Source of the DNA: Onchocerca volvulus
Taxonomy: Eukaryota; Nematoda; Chromadorea; Rhabditida; Onchocercidae
Assembly (NCBI GenBank): GCA_000499405.2
Contig: HG738140.1
Span: 13,357,560-13,421,559, forward strand
Direction: 5' to 3'
DNA: 64,000 nt
The translations under genes were made by a program, and so were the position numbers. The stretch's first letter is position 1, and each line of letters begins with the position of its first letter. Shown here in pieces: positions 26,201-39,220 of this stretch. The notes under the pieces were generated by a model. It did not search any database, had not been told where the DNA came from, and saw nothing but the letters and a program-made list of their open reading frames with translations.

Positions 26201-29200
26201 CTTTGAAGATCCTACTGTTATGAGGAAATTTTCGATTGAATTCCCCGCTTTTTCACTTACTCTTGCACATGTTTCAATTTGGCTAATACTATTTTTAATT
26301 GTAAAAAAGTACGTCTTATCAAGAATTCGTTAATTTTTAATTAGAATTAAGAGTCAAAAAAAAGTAATTTTAAAAGAAAAGCTTTCTAAAAATAAAAATG
26401 CTAACTTGTTCTGAAAAAATTGATTCACTAAATAATTTAATAATTTTTTTTTAAATTTAATTAATTACTTATTTTTTTTAAGATATGGCATTAATCCAGG
26501 ATGGTTTCTTTCACGATTTTGCCTGCTATTACCACTAACTTTATATACCATTCTGATTTGCTGTCTTACAGTACTTGGATTTTCATTCGGTAAAAATAAT
26601 GAACGTGAAATTTCACCGGAAAATATCGAAAAATATCCATTTCAGTATTTCTCCGAAATTCATGTAAGTAATTAAATTTCATTTCCTATTTTACTCATAT
26701 CATCATTATCCATTTCAACATTCCTCTAAATCATATCAATTATCCACTCTCATTTTCCTCTTCCTTTTTTTGTCCTTTTGGATATTTTATTTCGGAATGC
26801 ATCAATTTAAACTTTTCTAATTTTGGCAATAAAAAATTTCCAAATTACCCTTCCAATTGTTTTTATGCGAATGCCAATACTTTCGATTACTGAGAAAAAA
26901 GAATGAAATTTTATTTCAAATTATCAAGAAAAAAAGAATGAAATTCTATTTCAAATTATCAGAAAATAATTTTAAGCTGAAAATAGAAAATAAGAAAAAA
27001 ATAATTTTTTTTAAAGTTGTAAAAACAGATTATCCACACAATACATCATTTTCAGGATGCATCATTGTTATAATTATCATTAGTTTCAACTGAAGAACAA
27101 ACTAAAGATTAAATATGATTGTAGCAGAATATTATAATAATTTCATTCAAATATTCTTTTTGATAACAGAATTAAACTTTCAAATAAATATGGAAAGACA
27201 GTGTTTAGATGAACATAAGATTAGTAAATACTTCATGAAATAATCAACTAATGAAATGAATAGTTTCAAAAAGATTTCATATTTTTATTTAAATTTCATG
27301 TAAATGATAGTTTTTCAGAATTGTTCAAAGACTGATCCTTGCTTATTTATTATACAGCGATTAATTAATCCATTTGATTTTGTACAATAAAAAGAAAAAA
27401 ATTTAGTTCATCGGTTTTACATAATCAAGAAGTTAACTCACCAATTACGTATAATAATATTTAATTGATCGATTAACTTGTCAACATTTAAGCAATTACT
27501 CTAAATGATTATCTAATCGATTGAATAATCATTGCTTAATTAATTAGATAATCATTTAGTTAATTGCTTAATACATCATGCAATTGAATTTCACTTTTTA
27601 ATTTTCATTGATTATTTCCGTACATTTAGGGTAAAATAATTCAATCATAAATTGCTATCATTATTATTATATTATCGATATCATTGGTTGAGAAATAAAG
27701 AGTACTATTTCATTTTCATTTAGTGTCATTGCAAAAAAAAAAAAAAAAGAAAAGAAAAAAATTCAAAATTAATTTTAAAATATAAAACTTTTTTCTTTTT
27801 TTTCAGGGTTTCTTTCGTACCACAATTGCTTTAATGGATTATTCATCAGCTTTTACAGGCATTTTAATATTTGCCTCAAGTCGTATAAATTCTGGGAATA
27901 AGCCAATGAATGCTTTGGCCCTTCTTGCAGTCCAATTAGTATGCATAAATTGTTTATATTTCTTTTAATTCATTATTCACTAAATAAGTAAGATACGACT
28001 TAAACATAAGCGCCATATAATGAATTAAAGCTGTTTTTTTTTTGATGGAGACGAACAAGAGAGAGAGCAGAATTTATTAATTAATTTTTTTTTCTTAACT
28101 TTATCTGCAGTTCTTTTTTATAACGAGTTATAACAATAGAAATGTAGAAATGAAACGAAAACATCAATAAGTGATAAAATAATGAATTTTAACATTTTGC
28201 TTAGTTATTGAATTACAAAATAAGTGATAAAATTTCACTATACACTTTTTGAATTTAAATTTTTTAGTGACAACATATCATCAAAAAATGAAATTCTTTT
28301 GCTTATATGATATCATTAGATTAAAAAATAAATTTGCTTATATAAGCAAAAATTTGCATAAACTTTGAAACATTTAAAGAAGCATATTTGCGAGAATATT
28401 GATAGCATCTGAAGAAGTAGTGTATGCGAGAATTTTGATAATAAGTGAAAAAATAATGTAATCGACAATGTCAATAACACTTAAAAAATACAATTGTAAA
28501 ATTTTCGATAATGCTTGAAAAAGTGACATGAGTTTGAGCATGTTGATAACACTTTAAAAAGTAACGCAAGCGAGAATGTTGATGATATCTGAAAAGTAAA
28601 GAATTTTTTTTTTTTTCATTTTTCAACTTGTGCAATACTACTTGTAAATCTATTTCGTATGCAGAAAGCGATAAAGACAATAGAAATTGCTTTTTATAAT
28701 CTTACTTAATAGTAACAATATAAATAAATCTATATTAATAAAAATATAAATTTTCGTTGTTTATTTCCACAGAAAGTTTCAAGTTCTTGACCGATTTTGA
28801 AATTTTCATGCAACGTTGCATTCGAATAAGTGTATGTTTTCAAATAGATAAAAGATGTTTGAAAACTTTCGGAGATATAAGATTTTGAACAAACGAAAAT
28901 TTGCATTTTATTCAAGTAGACTAGCTGGAGCGCATTGTGATTGTTTATTGATTAGAGGATAGTTTATTTAGGTATTAGTAATTTAACAACTGATATTAAT
29001 AACAAAATTCTTTTTAATTTAATTATTCTTACTTTCAGTTACCGCCAACATTTTTTTACGTTTTCAAGGATGGTTGTAATGGACATTTGGCAAACGTGCA
29101 ACCTGCTTATGATAGCTATGCGGCTACTGGTCTGTTGTTTTTCTTTTTTTTTTTTTATAATTTAAATTCTAGAATTTTTTGATCTTATCTTTGGATTCTT

Positions 29201-32200
29201 CTGTAACTCATAAAACTTTTAAATTCCGTGGTAAATTTTTTCAGCATCTTTCTTTGGACTAGTTCAGTTTAAGACTCCTGCAAAATTTTATAGCCATGGA
29301 ATTGGTTAAAATGGTCATTTTGTAATAACTTAAATTGAATATATAGTATTTAATCGTGAAAATTCTTCAAAAATTTTAGTTTGCTTATGAAAAAGGAGGA
29401 TTTTAATGTAAAAGAAGAAACAGAAAAAAAAAGAAAAAACTTTGGTCTTAAAGAATTTGTCTTAGTGGAATTGGATCATCTCACACTTTTTGTGAATATT
29501 CTTTTCAAAAAAAAAAAAAAAAAGTTCATCAGATAGTATATATATACAAATCACAAACAACATCGATTGAAATTTTCGATTAATTATTTCGTTATGAAAT
29601 CAAACTCTTTTTTTTTTCTCACTTTGAAATTCTGATTTTGCATTAATTTCGTTGTTTTTTAATTTCATTAATTAATTTTCATATGAAACATTTTCGTTTG
29701 ATACGGCTGCGGCATGTTTTGCTACAATTACTGGTGGACCAATCTGGGCAGTCTTATATTATATTGCCAATTTGCTTTATACTTGCATCGGTCCTATGGT
29801 TTGTACAAATTAATTTATTTGAAACATACTTTCTTATAAAATAAATGCAATCAATAATTTTTGCAAAATTCTTCAAATTTTTTAAAAGAACTCAATGGTG
29901 AAATACAAATAAGCTAAAATGTTAACACTAAATGCTTTAGAGAAGGAAAGATTTTTCCTTAAAATTCAGATAGCGAAATATTAATTGGAATAAGCAAAAT
30001 TTTTAGAGAAGAAAAAAAAAATTTAGATTTTATTAATCTTTAAATTGTCTATTATAAAAAAATAAAATAACAGGAAACTGAGAAAGCATATTTGAAAAAT
30101 GCCTAAAGTATAAAATTATTCAAATTAAGCATTACTTCTAAATATCTTAGAAAAGAACAATGAACCATCATTCAATTTAAAATTTAAAGTTATGGTTAAA
30201 GTAATTAATGTTTTAAATTAGTTTCAAATAAATTTATCCAGGGAACATTATCTATTGCATGATCCGCATACTTACTGTTTGATAAAGAAAAGTTGTGTAT
30301 GTTTATGCAAAATGTGTCAAAATGTGTATGCAAAATGATTAAATTTTATGTTATAGTACTGTAATGATAAAATGATATAGTATCTTAGTAGTTTATCACA
30401 ATATGTAATACTCTTATCTAATTATCTAATCATATTTGTCGTTAATTGCTATTTTTCAGATCGTACTGTTGATATTCATTTACAATTCATTCGTAGAACA
30501 ATTTCCATTTGTGGAACAATTCCGAATATTTCTATTAGCTTTGCTATGTACTGTATTTGCCACAACGGGTCTACTACTTTGTATGCCGGTCAGTATTACC
30601 ATTTAAACCATTTAAAATAAATTTCTTTTTTTTTTTTAAATATATAATCAATAATCAAACATGTTATAATATTATAATTAAGTATTCAATATCAAATTTT
30701 TTTTTGGTACCACATTATAAGATTAATATGACATTCACTTTACTTTTTTGTAATATATATTTATATATGCTTCATTAATTTATCTTATAATTATGTCATT
30801 AGTATTAGTATGGCTCTTAATTAATTAGTTTTACATGATATCCAGAATGTTTCGTACAAATGTGATCTTTACATTTACCAGATATAACGAATCTAATCTT
30901 TAGAAAGCATGACGAATAATCGTTCTTTATTAATACTATAAGTTTATACAATATTTTTAGATGGGTACATCATTTTCTACATTGCTACAATACGTCTCAC
31001 AATCATCAGTCACGCAATTGTTCCTATTTGTTTGTGTTTTTTTTATTTATGGTAAATAATTTTTTCTTTTATTTCAAATTTCAATTTATTATTTGAAATT
31101 TATAGAATGTTTTCCTATTTTTTTCAAATCAGTCGAATATACCAAATGTTGAAAAATATCGTTGTAATCATCCAATTGTTCTGATTATGTATTTCCGGAA
31201 TTATCAAGAAAATCAAGAAATTGATGCGATCATGTTGTTTAAGATGAATAAAATCAAACCGATACGATAGGTATAATCAGATGATATAAATGAAACAGGG
31301 TGATAGCTTGTCGGTTAAAATCGAGAATCATTTCGGGAAAAATTCGAATGCATACATGAATGAGATTATAACACAAAAATAGCTAGCATATTATATTAAA
31401 TAATTTAATTTTGATTTTACAAATTTTCTTCAATTATATCATTTTGATTTAATTGTCGGATTGATGCAAATGTTAAAATTGTAAAATTAATTTGAAAATA
31501 AATTTAAATTCATTAAAATTATTTCTTAGGATGGTATAATTTGGATACAGATATACGCATAATGACAAATATCAATACGAATCGTTCATTGACAATGTTT
31601 TTACTTGGTGCAACAAGTCCTTTATATACCATTTTATTGTTTACATCTGTACCTGCTTTCCTTGTGGTTTGTCATTTCTTGTTTTAACTTTTTTTTTTTT
31701 TTGAAGTTTTTGCTTAACTTTCATGTTACTTTAACTTCTCAAATAATCATGGAAAATAAGATATTTTAAGCAATTTTTAAATTTTAGGCAAAATTAGTGA
31801 GTGTATTTGATTTGCTAATGGGTGGAATGGATATTGAAAAACATATCGATTATGGTACTGCATTTATATCATCATCCAAAACGTTGAATCAATTTTTTGG
31901 ATATTTGATATTGCTTGGACCAATAGCAATTATTATAATTTTTGCTTCTGTTGCATTTTATATCAACGCTATCGTATATAAAATGGTAATGCTTTGATTG
32001 ATTCGAAGAATCAATTCAAATTTTTAACATTGTTAAATTTTGTTGTTAATTACGATTAAATGTAGTGAATCAGAAAGAAATCTTAAAATATATTAGTTTT
32101 TATTATAAAACCTATTAGTTTTTGTTTTTTATTATTTTTATTATATACATTATGTATAGTTAGTCTTAATTAGTCGCGTATGGAAATATAATATATTGGC

Positions 32201-33897
32201 TTGTTTTCATATGACCTTTAAATTATAACTGCGAAATTATTCAATTTAAAATGAAATTTAAGTGCATATCCACTTGAAGATATGACAGATTGCTTACTTG
32301 ACTTTTATATTTTCAATTTTGATTGTAAAATGTAATTTAAATGTATATTTTTAATTAAATATTCCAGCCATGGGGTACAATCATGGATGCAACAAGAGAT
32401 TGGATTTCGCATACTTCACTTAGGCAGGTAATGGTTTCTGTTTTAAAAAATATATCATTTTTAATTTTATATAAAATTTAGATTTAAATTATTTTTTTTA
32501 TTTTTATTTTTATTTTTTTAGACAAAATGGATAAACATTTTACTAGCTTAGTTCATATTAAAAAAGAAAAAATAAAGATAAAATGAAAGAATGATTTTGC
32601 AGATTTGATTTATAATTGATCTATAATAATTAGCGATTGTTATGGTCATGTAATAAAAGTTTTGGTCTAAGTAAAATTTGTCCCGAAAAAAAAGATTAGC
32701 CTAATTGATATAAATTAATAGCAAAAAAATGACCTAATTCGAAATACTAGAAATTAAAAAAAACTTTCAAAATATATAAATGCTTTTTTCCTTTTTTTTT
32801 TTCACTTATTTATTTTTCAGACAACAAACCCAAAACTGGCACCGATCTCACATCGTATATTCACCTCTTTTTTCAAAATTTCATATCGAACTGCATTATC
32901 TTTCATTTTTATTATTGAAATATTCATTGGAATTATTTTGTTTTTCCTTTTTATTGGGTAAATTTTATTGTATTGAATTAATTTACACTTGCTGATTAAT
33001 TTATCGTAAACAATTATAATTTATTTATTCCAGTATTTAATTTAATTAATTTCATTTTCAATTTGCAGTAATGTATTTTACATTCGTTTTGCTACTAACA
33101 ATATCAAGATGGCAGCAGCAGGTAATTTTCGCACCATTTTATTTCTTGGTCTCTTAACATTTCACATTTTATCATTGATTGAATTACGCTGGGCATTGAG
33201 AAGATGGGATCATTCATCCAAGTTAGTTGTAATTTTTTTAATTTATTTTTTTTTTATTAGAAAATATTACCAAGAAATCGCTTTTAATTTCAACAGAATT
33301 ATATGTTATGAAAATACTATAAAATGTCATGAAATTATTGTAAAAGCTATCAAATTTTTTGGAATTACTCATTAGAAGAAAATGGCATTGTTGTATTGCT
33401 ATTCATATTGCTATTGAAACATTTAAGGAATATAAAATATTTGAAAAGTTCAGGAAGTATTTGTTGATATGCATAAATTTTAGAATCAACCAATAATGCA
33501 GTATTAAGCATTATGCATCATTAACATAATGAATAAAGAAAGTTTAATTTTTTCTTCTTGAATTTGAAAAAGTTCGAATTTTAGATTAAATATGTATATA
33601 GCAACTGCAACAATTGAAATGGCTTTCCTGAATGGTTATATGTGGGTTGCAGCAGTAAACCATTCTTGGGGCTTAGATTATCAACCATTTCTGGTAATTT
33701 TCGTAAATACCGTTATTCGAGGTATTATGATCGCAATTGTGATAGCTATACGTTGGAATATAACGGAAATGTCACATCCAACTCGTACACGTGACGCTAC
33801 CGAGATTTATGATGCAACTGCTGATTTGGACAATGACGTAGACCATGAGGATGATATACCAACCATTTATGAGATGCGACGTGATGTATTTACGTGA
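23254..33897 (+). CDS. Divergent SLC6 (sodium:neurotransmitter symporter) family protein, 15 exons
   Basis: A multi-pass membrane transporter of the SLC6 fold. The exons are 23254-23470, 25701-25935, 26138-26308, 26483-26663, 27807-27938, 29039-29129, about 29701-29798, 30460-30588, 30961-31051, 31530-31666, 31788-31985, 32368-32427, 32821-32957, 33069-33221 and 33585-33897, giving about 780 residues. Family marks in order are a TM2 block ending GPVLTFSRIAPIASGIGWA, two Cys in the large outer loop (WAIDCDHNYNDHLC), the TM4-TM5 block beginning FPAFSLTLAHVSIWL, the TM6 block ALMDYSSAFTGILIFASS, GGPIWAVLYYIANLLY, LLALLCTVFATTGLLLCMP and PWGTIMDATRDW. The canonical TM1 motif NVWRFPY is absent; the chosen first Met is preceded by a stop and leaves only a remnant of TM1. 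Exon 7 has no AG acceptor in front of it. All other phases agree. The substrate cannot be told and transport may be lost. A missing upstream exon could supply the N-terminus. Confidence 0.65.
26894..26967. repeat. Tandem duplication in intron
   Basis: Two adjacent copies of a unit of about 37 bp, AAAAGAATGAAATTyTATTT followed by CAAATTATCA, lie in the fourth intron of the SLC6-like gene. Confidence 0.75.
27489..27570. repeat. Intronic inverted repeat, 28-29 bp arms
   Basis: The arm TAAGCAATTAcTCTAAATGA, continuing TTATCTAAT (27489-27517), is repeated as its reverse complement at 27543-27570 with one or two mismatches and a loop of about 25 bases. The transcript could fold into a long hairpin. 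It lies in the intron between SLC6 exons 4 and 5. Confidence 0.8.
28383..28605. repeat. Minisatellite, about 35-40 bp unit
   Basis: About six diverged copies of GCGAGAATnTTGATAACA followed by yyTGAAAAAGTAaTGyAA run head to tail in the intron between SLC6 exons 5 and 6. Confidence 0.75.
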
Positions 33898-36800
33898 TCG
33901 ATTTTTAGTAAACAAATAAATTTGCGAAATGAATCATTTATTTCTGGCTTCCATGATGCTATAAGTTTGATTGTATGTATTGATTTATCGAAATGAATTG
34001 TAATATATAAGTCATCCATAAAGTTATTGAAGCTAATGATGTATTCAAATATCGTCATTTCTTTGCATTATGAAACAATGCCGAATAATAGTCTTATCGA
34101 TTGATCGATTGATTGATTGATTTGTTAGCTGCTTGATTGGTTGATTCAATTCAAACTAATAATTTGCTTTGTATCGAGTAAATCCAATTGATGAAGATTT
34201 TCCTTCTATATTAATTAAGCATATTCGAGAAATCTAATGATTCCAAAAATCTAATCTCTTCTTTCGAGATACTTTAAAAAAACATATTAATTTAAAAAAA
34301 CAAACAAACAAAGCATTGTCATCAGAATTATCCATTTTGTAATTGACGTGATCGTATGACAAATATAGACGTATATGAATCTTCCAAAAAATTGCTATCA
34401 AAAATTGTCAAAATGTGCCATCTCAATCAATCATGTTTTCTCGAATTATCATTGATTGAATTTCTTATCAAATTTTGTTTTGTACAATTTGTTGCTATCA
34501 TTTCGTTCCCTTCAACGATATTTGTGTGTGTGAAGAAAAAATTTGGAAACTTTTCCGCATTGTTATTATTATATATGATGTAATCAAAAAAATAAATTAT
34601 TCAAGAAATTGGGAAATTATTACTTGAAAATTTTTTATAAATTATTCAGGAAATTGAGAAATTAATACTCGACAAATTCTTATTCAAAGAAAAAAATATT
34701 ATTCTAAAATCTTTCAAAAAACTGTGAAATATTCAAAAAAATTTACCTCACTTTCATTGATTTATTTTATTCTTTGTTATTTATTTACTTGATTTTTTCG
34801 TTCTTTTTACCAATATATTTTCATATAAAATTTTTAAATTACTCAATTTTTTAACAATCAATCATGTTTTAATTGCTAATTTTTTAAATTAATTGCTAAA
34901 TAAATTAAATTAATTGCCCAAAATTAATTTTTAAAATAATTGCTCTAAATTAAATACTAAATTAATTGCTCTTTTTTTTTTTTCTTTCAAAAAACTATGA
35001 AAAAAGAAGAAAAATTTTTAAAGAAATACAAAAAACTTGTGATGCATTATTACGTATGAAAATAAAAAATAGAAAAATACTTCGGAATAAATATGTTTAG
35101 CGTTACTTAAACTTTTTCTTCATCTATTCCTTGTGTATATTAAAAATTTGGAAAATTTGAAATACTTTGTTAGGATAAGTTTTATGGTATTCTGTCGATG
35201 CTCAAATCCTGGTTTTTTTCTCAGATCCCTGTTCCGGTATATATCGGGAGAGAATGAATGAAAGAATATTTATTTATTAGTATTATTCCTTACTAATGAT
35301 AATCCTTCGATGACATATACAATATTACTCCCTTATTTCATTTGTATTACATTTTGAATATCCAGAAGATATATATAATTTAAATTGCTCTTATCGATTA
35401 GTTTTTAAATTGTTAGTTGGCTAACAGCCACATTTCTGGACTTATATATGGAGTTGGGTGTTTGTAAAAATTAGCAACAAGCATTTTATCAGGAAATTTC
35501 AAGATTATGATAAAGTTTTTGATATCACTTTTCTGAGCCATATATTACTGAAATGATTAGAAATAGCGTTATGATGAAAATTCATCAAGTTTCATTATGG
35601 TAGATTTCTCAAATCTATTCGTTTATTTCGTTCTATAGATCTTTCTACCGTTTTTTCTTTTTTAAATCTTTTTATCAATAAGTTAGGAAAATTTTCCAGA
35701 ATTTGAACCTTTTTATGGAATGATTCAAAGAAATCAGCTTTTAATTATAGAATTAGAAATATTGATTGATATTACTGAGATTGAAATGTTAAAAAAGTAG
35801 GAGAGATAAGGAAAGAAAAGGAGGAAAAAAAGCTGTTTAAATATTTTTTTAAAGAATTGCTTTTGCTAGAGTTTATGACAATTCTCTGCAGATTATCCTC
35901 ATATTTTATACAATTTGAATCTAAAAAGATTTTTTCTTTTTTAGTATGTTTACTTCTTCAATTTCGAGATTTTTACTTCTAGCTCCAAAAGAAAATTGTT
36001 ATACATCCTGTAATAAATGGAAGTTTTAGTTTCAATTTTTGAGCTTTTTACTCATTCTTTTCGAAGTATTATCATCGTATAGTAAAAGTTAATGGTAAAA
36101 TGGTTATTGTGATAGAACTTTCTGGAAATTTCAAACTTTATGTCTAGTTGCTAATATAGATGATTCGAGTTACTAATAATTTAGCCAAAGACTGAATAAA
36201 AAGAAATATTTTGATGGTTAATATCATAAACTTTCTATTTTAATAGAAAAACGAGTTTATGAATTATTAATGGAATTATGGGATTTATAGTTTAACGGAT
36301 TTATGAATTATTTTTTATAGAATTGGAATTTTCTAACCTGGTGAAAGAAAGAATCTACAGACTATTTATTATAAAATTAAACTTAAAACATTCTATTGTC
36401 ATAGAAAAATTAATCTACAGATTACTGATTACAGAATTAAAATTTATAATTTCCTATTCTAGTAGAAAAATGGACTTATGGGCTTATTATAGAATTAAAA
36501 TCTAAAAAATTTGAGAGATTTCTAAGAAATCATTGTCAGCGGATATTATTTAACTACGCAATATGTATGATCAACTTCTGTAATGTCAAATGTCAAAATT
36601 TTGATAGTTCGATTCATCGTATAAGTTGTCAAATTGATATTTTGCATTGTCGTTTGAAGAGGAGGACAGATTTCGGAAAAAGTATTAATTTGAAATATTT
36701 TTATACGGGCATGACAATCAGTTTTATTTCTTCCACGTTTGCAAAGAATTATGAATCTGCAATTTTTTTCTTTTTTTAAAGTATCTATTTCTGCAGCCTA

Positions 36801-38639
36801 AGTTTCATTTTTTTTTTTTCTTTAAAGGACTTGTTTCTAGCATTTGGTCGAATTGTTTTTAAGGTTTCAAATTTGTTTAGCATTAATAAAATCGATATTT
36901 ATGTTGATCAGTTTTTTGAATTAAAATACAAATTTTGCTTTCTTTCGACAAATTATAAATATAAGAATGATATGTCATAAGCATTAAAAAAATTTTAAAT
37001 TAATAGATGACAAATGAATAAATCTTTGAATATAATTCAAATTTCATGATCAAAATTAGAAATTTCAATTCAAAATTTGAAACCAAAATTGACATTGATA
37101 TTTTTAAGCGATGATCTCCAAAATTTTCATAAATGGATTATGAGTTCTCTTTTTTCATTCTTTCTTTCGCAACTATTTAATTAATTGTTCAAAATTGTTT
37201 TCCATATTGATTTCTGTGTTTTTTAGATCTCATTCTTTTTTCTTTCCTTCTTAATTTTTTCGGTTTTTTAAAATGATTTTTCTAGAAAATTGGCATTTAC
37301 TTTGTCATCGATTGCTAGTGATAAATATATAAATTGCATTGATTTATCAGTTTCTGAACAGTTCTTGATGGTCTTCCACAACTCTTTCACATATATGAAT
37401 GAGGAAAGCGAAAAAAAAAAAAGATCCAATGCTGTTGGATTTTTAAGTAGTGTACAATTTTAATTTACGTATCGAGTGATATATGCTCTTTATCATAAAG
37501 TGTTATTATATTATATATTTGCTCTATTTTGAGAGGATTCATTCGTCTCATTATTTAGCAATTTCGTGACTATGTTTGATTGCGATCCATTTGGACGCAA
37601 AAGAAGCATGAAAAATCGCTAAAAAATTGCTGAAAGGCCATATTCTATAGTAAACACTTTGACGAGGCAACAGTAGATGTTTCTATTACATCTATATTGA
37701 TAAAGAAAATAATTTCAATCGTAAGATTCTGAAATTTTTATATTTTTATTTCTTTTTGTGATGTTTTTGCTTTGTCATTTATACAAAACTTCTTGGTTGA
37801 ATAACAAAAATGATTGATGGAAATTGAATGGAAAAATTTTGAATGATAATCGAACAGAACATATTATATCCTTTTCATCACTTAAATTTGCGTCATTATT
37901 TTAATCCGCTGTGACAACATTCTATCCATTATCATTAGTTGTTTATCAGCTATTGTAGTTTTCTCACCTGCAACTTTTTCATTAGAAATTCTTTTTTTTT
38001 TAATAGATTAAACAAAATTATTCTGCTGAAACTCAAATGGAAGGGTATGATTATCCAATTGACAAAAAAAGAATCATCCAATTTTCGAGTTAATTCATCA
38101 AAAGTCATGTAACCATCATGAAATATTAACAAGAAAAAAAACTAATAAATTTAATTGTTTGATATTATGTCTCGAACCTCATGTTCATTTTTGTAAATCT
38201 TCAAAATGTACAATTTCTAATAATGAACTTTTTTGGGGAATATGATGAAATCCTTTTGCAAAAATTGTATATTTCTTAGTAAAAAAAAATTTCTGTGATG
38301 GCCTTTTAATGTGGCCTCTTGCTTTTCAAAGGCTTTCTGTAAAACTCCTTTATGTGCAGTTTTAATTATTTTTTTTATAGTAATTTCTTCTTGACTCATG
38401 GTTTTGTTTTAAATCATTTTGTTACTTTCATTCGCTTTTATTTTTTTTTTTTTTTTAACTCATCGTTATCAATAATTTGGCTAATAATCTGCTAGAACTT
38501 TTCCTTTTATGCACTTATGCAATAAAACTTTGTTCAAAATGAATCGATATTGACATTTCTTTTTGAGTAAATTTTGAAAAAGCAAATGAATATAAAAGAA
38601 AATTCTATCTAAAAAAATTTTCTTTAGTAAATTCGACAA
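33898..38639. other. Intergenic AT-rich DNA with small tandem repeats
   Basis: This is downstream of the SLC6-like gene. It contains GATT/GATC-type repeats at 34098-34145 and a 45 bp imperfect duplication built on AAATTATTCArGAAATTGrG at 34594-34685. No gene is supported. At 37950-38399 (minus) two open blocks could be joined by a possible intron (donor GTTCAT near 38225, acceptor near 38140), but no family is recognisable. Confidence 0.4.
36225..36515. repeat. Diverged tandem repeat, about 70-75 bp unit
   Basis: Three to four degenerate copies of a unit containing CTATTcTAaTAGAAAAAyG, then TTTATGAATTATT or CTACAGATTACTG, then TATAGAATTAAAATyTA. They are too diverged for exact borders. Confidence 0.6.
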
Positions 38640-39220
38640 TAACATTCGAATTCGATAACATTTGAGATTACAGGAAATTGCTCGGAGGATAATAAGAAGC
38701 GGTGCAACTTTAAATTGACGTAACATTAACTAAACGGTTAACATAACATTGACTGTTCTAAGGTAGCGAAATTCGTTATCGAGTAAGATCCGATTCGCAC
38801 AAATGGCGTAATAATTTTTCCACCATCTCGAACATCAATTCAGTGAAATTGAATTCCGCGTGCAAATGCGGGGTATCCGAGGTTAGATGGAAAGACCTCG
38901 TACAGCTGTAATGGAGTCAATCTTGAGATATCACCCCTTACACTTCTGATTATCTAACTATGTATGTTTCATTATCTGAAACTTTGTATGGTGGATAATT
39001 TGACTGGGACAGTCGCCTTCTAAAATGTAACGGAGATTTGCGAAGGTAAACTAGAGTTGGCTGGAAATCAGTTTAATAGTAGTACGATAGCACCAATTTG
39101 CCTAATTATGAGGTTGAAAAGTCAAGCAGAGACGAAAGTCAAATCATTAGTGATCCGATGATTCTCCATGGAAAGGTAAAAAAATTCAATCAAGCTGAAA
39201 AATAAGGAGCTCGTATATAT
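38640..39220 (+). pseudogene. Bacterial-type 23S rRNA fragment (probable Wolbachia transfer)
   Basis: The plus strand carries, in the right order and spacing, universal bacterial 23S rRNA blocks: CTAAGGTAGCGAAATTCGTT (about 38760), TCGCACAAATGGCGTAAT, CAGTGAAATTGAATTC, ATGGAAAGACCTCGTA, GACTGGGACAGTCGCCTTCT (39003 on), TGTAACGGAGATTTGCGAAG, GAGACGAAAGTCAAATCATT with AGTGATCCGATGATTCTC, and a last trace near 39205. This corresponds to the end of domain IV and the first half of domain V. A block AATTGCTCGGAGGATAATAA at about 38680 may be upstream rRNA joined across a deletion. Differences from functional 23S are mostly G-to-A and C-to-T, including inside universally conserved sites, so it is not a working rRNA. 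Nematode nuclear and mitochondrial large rRNAs do not carry these bacterial signatures. Wolbachia as donor is inferred from the filarial context. Confidence 0.85.

Noticed and set aside
26857..27093. ORF inside the SLC6-like gene
   Set aside because: Lies in an intron, Lys/Ile-rich, contains a tandem duplication, and is not needed for any in-phase model.
37950..38399. Possible two-exon minus-strand gene
   Set aside because: The blocks MSQEEITIKKIIKTAHKGVL and GYMTFDELTRKLDDSFF could be joined in phase 0, but there is no family match and the continuation is unclear; evidence too thin for a gene.
38481..38726. 81-residue minus-strand ORF
   Set aside because: Its upper end overlaps the antisense strand of the 23S rRNA fragment; the translation has no family resemblance.
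38740..39220. Host nuclear 28S or mitochondrial rRNA as origin of the rRNA fragment
   Set aside because: The blocks are bacterial in sequence and order; nematode mitochondrial large rRNA lacks the GACTGGGGCGGTCGCC-type block and nuclear 28S differs in these regions.
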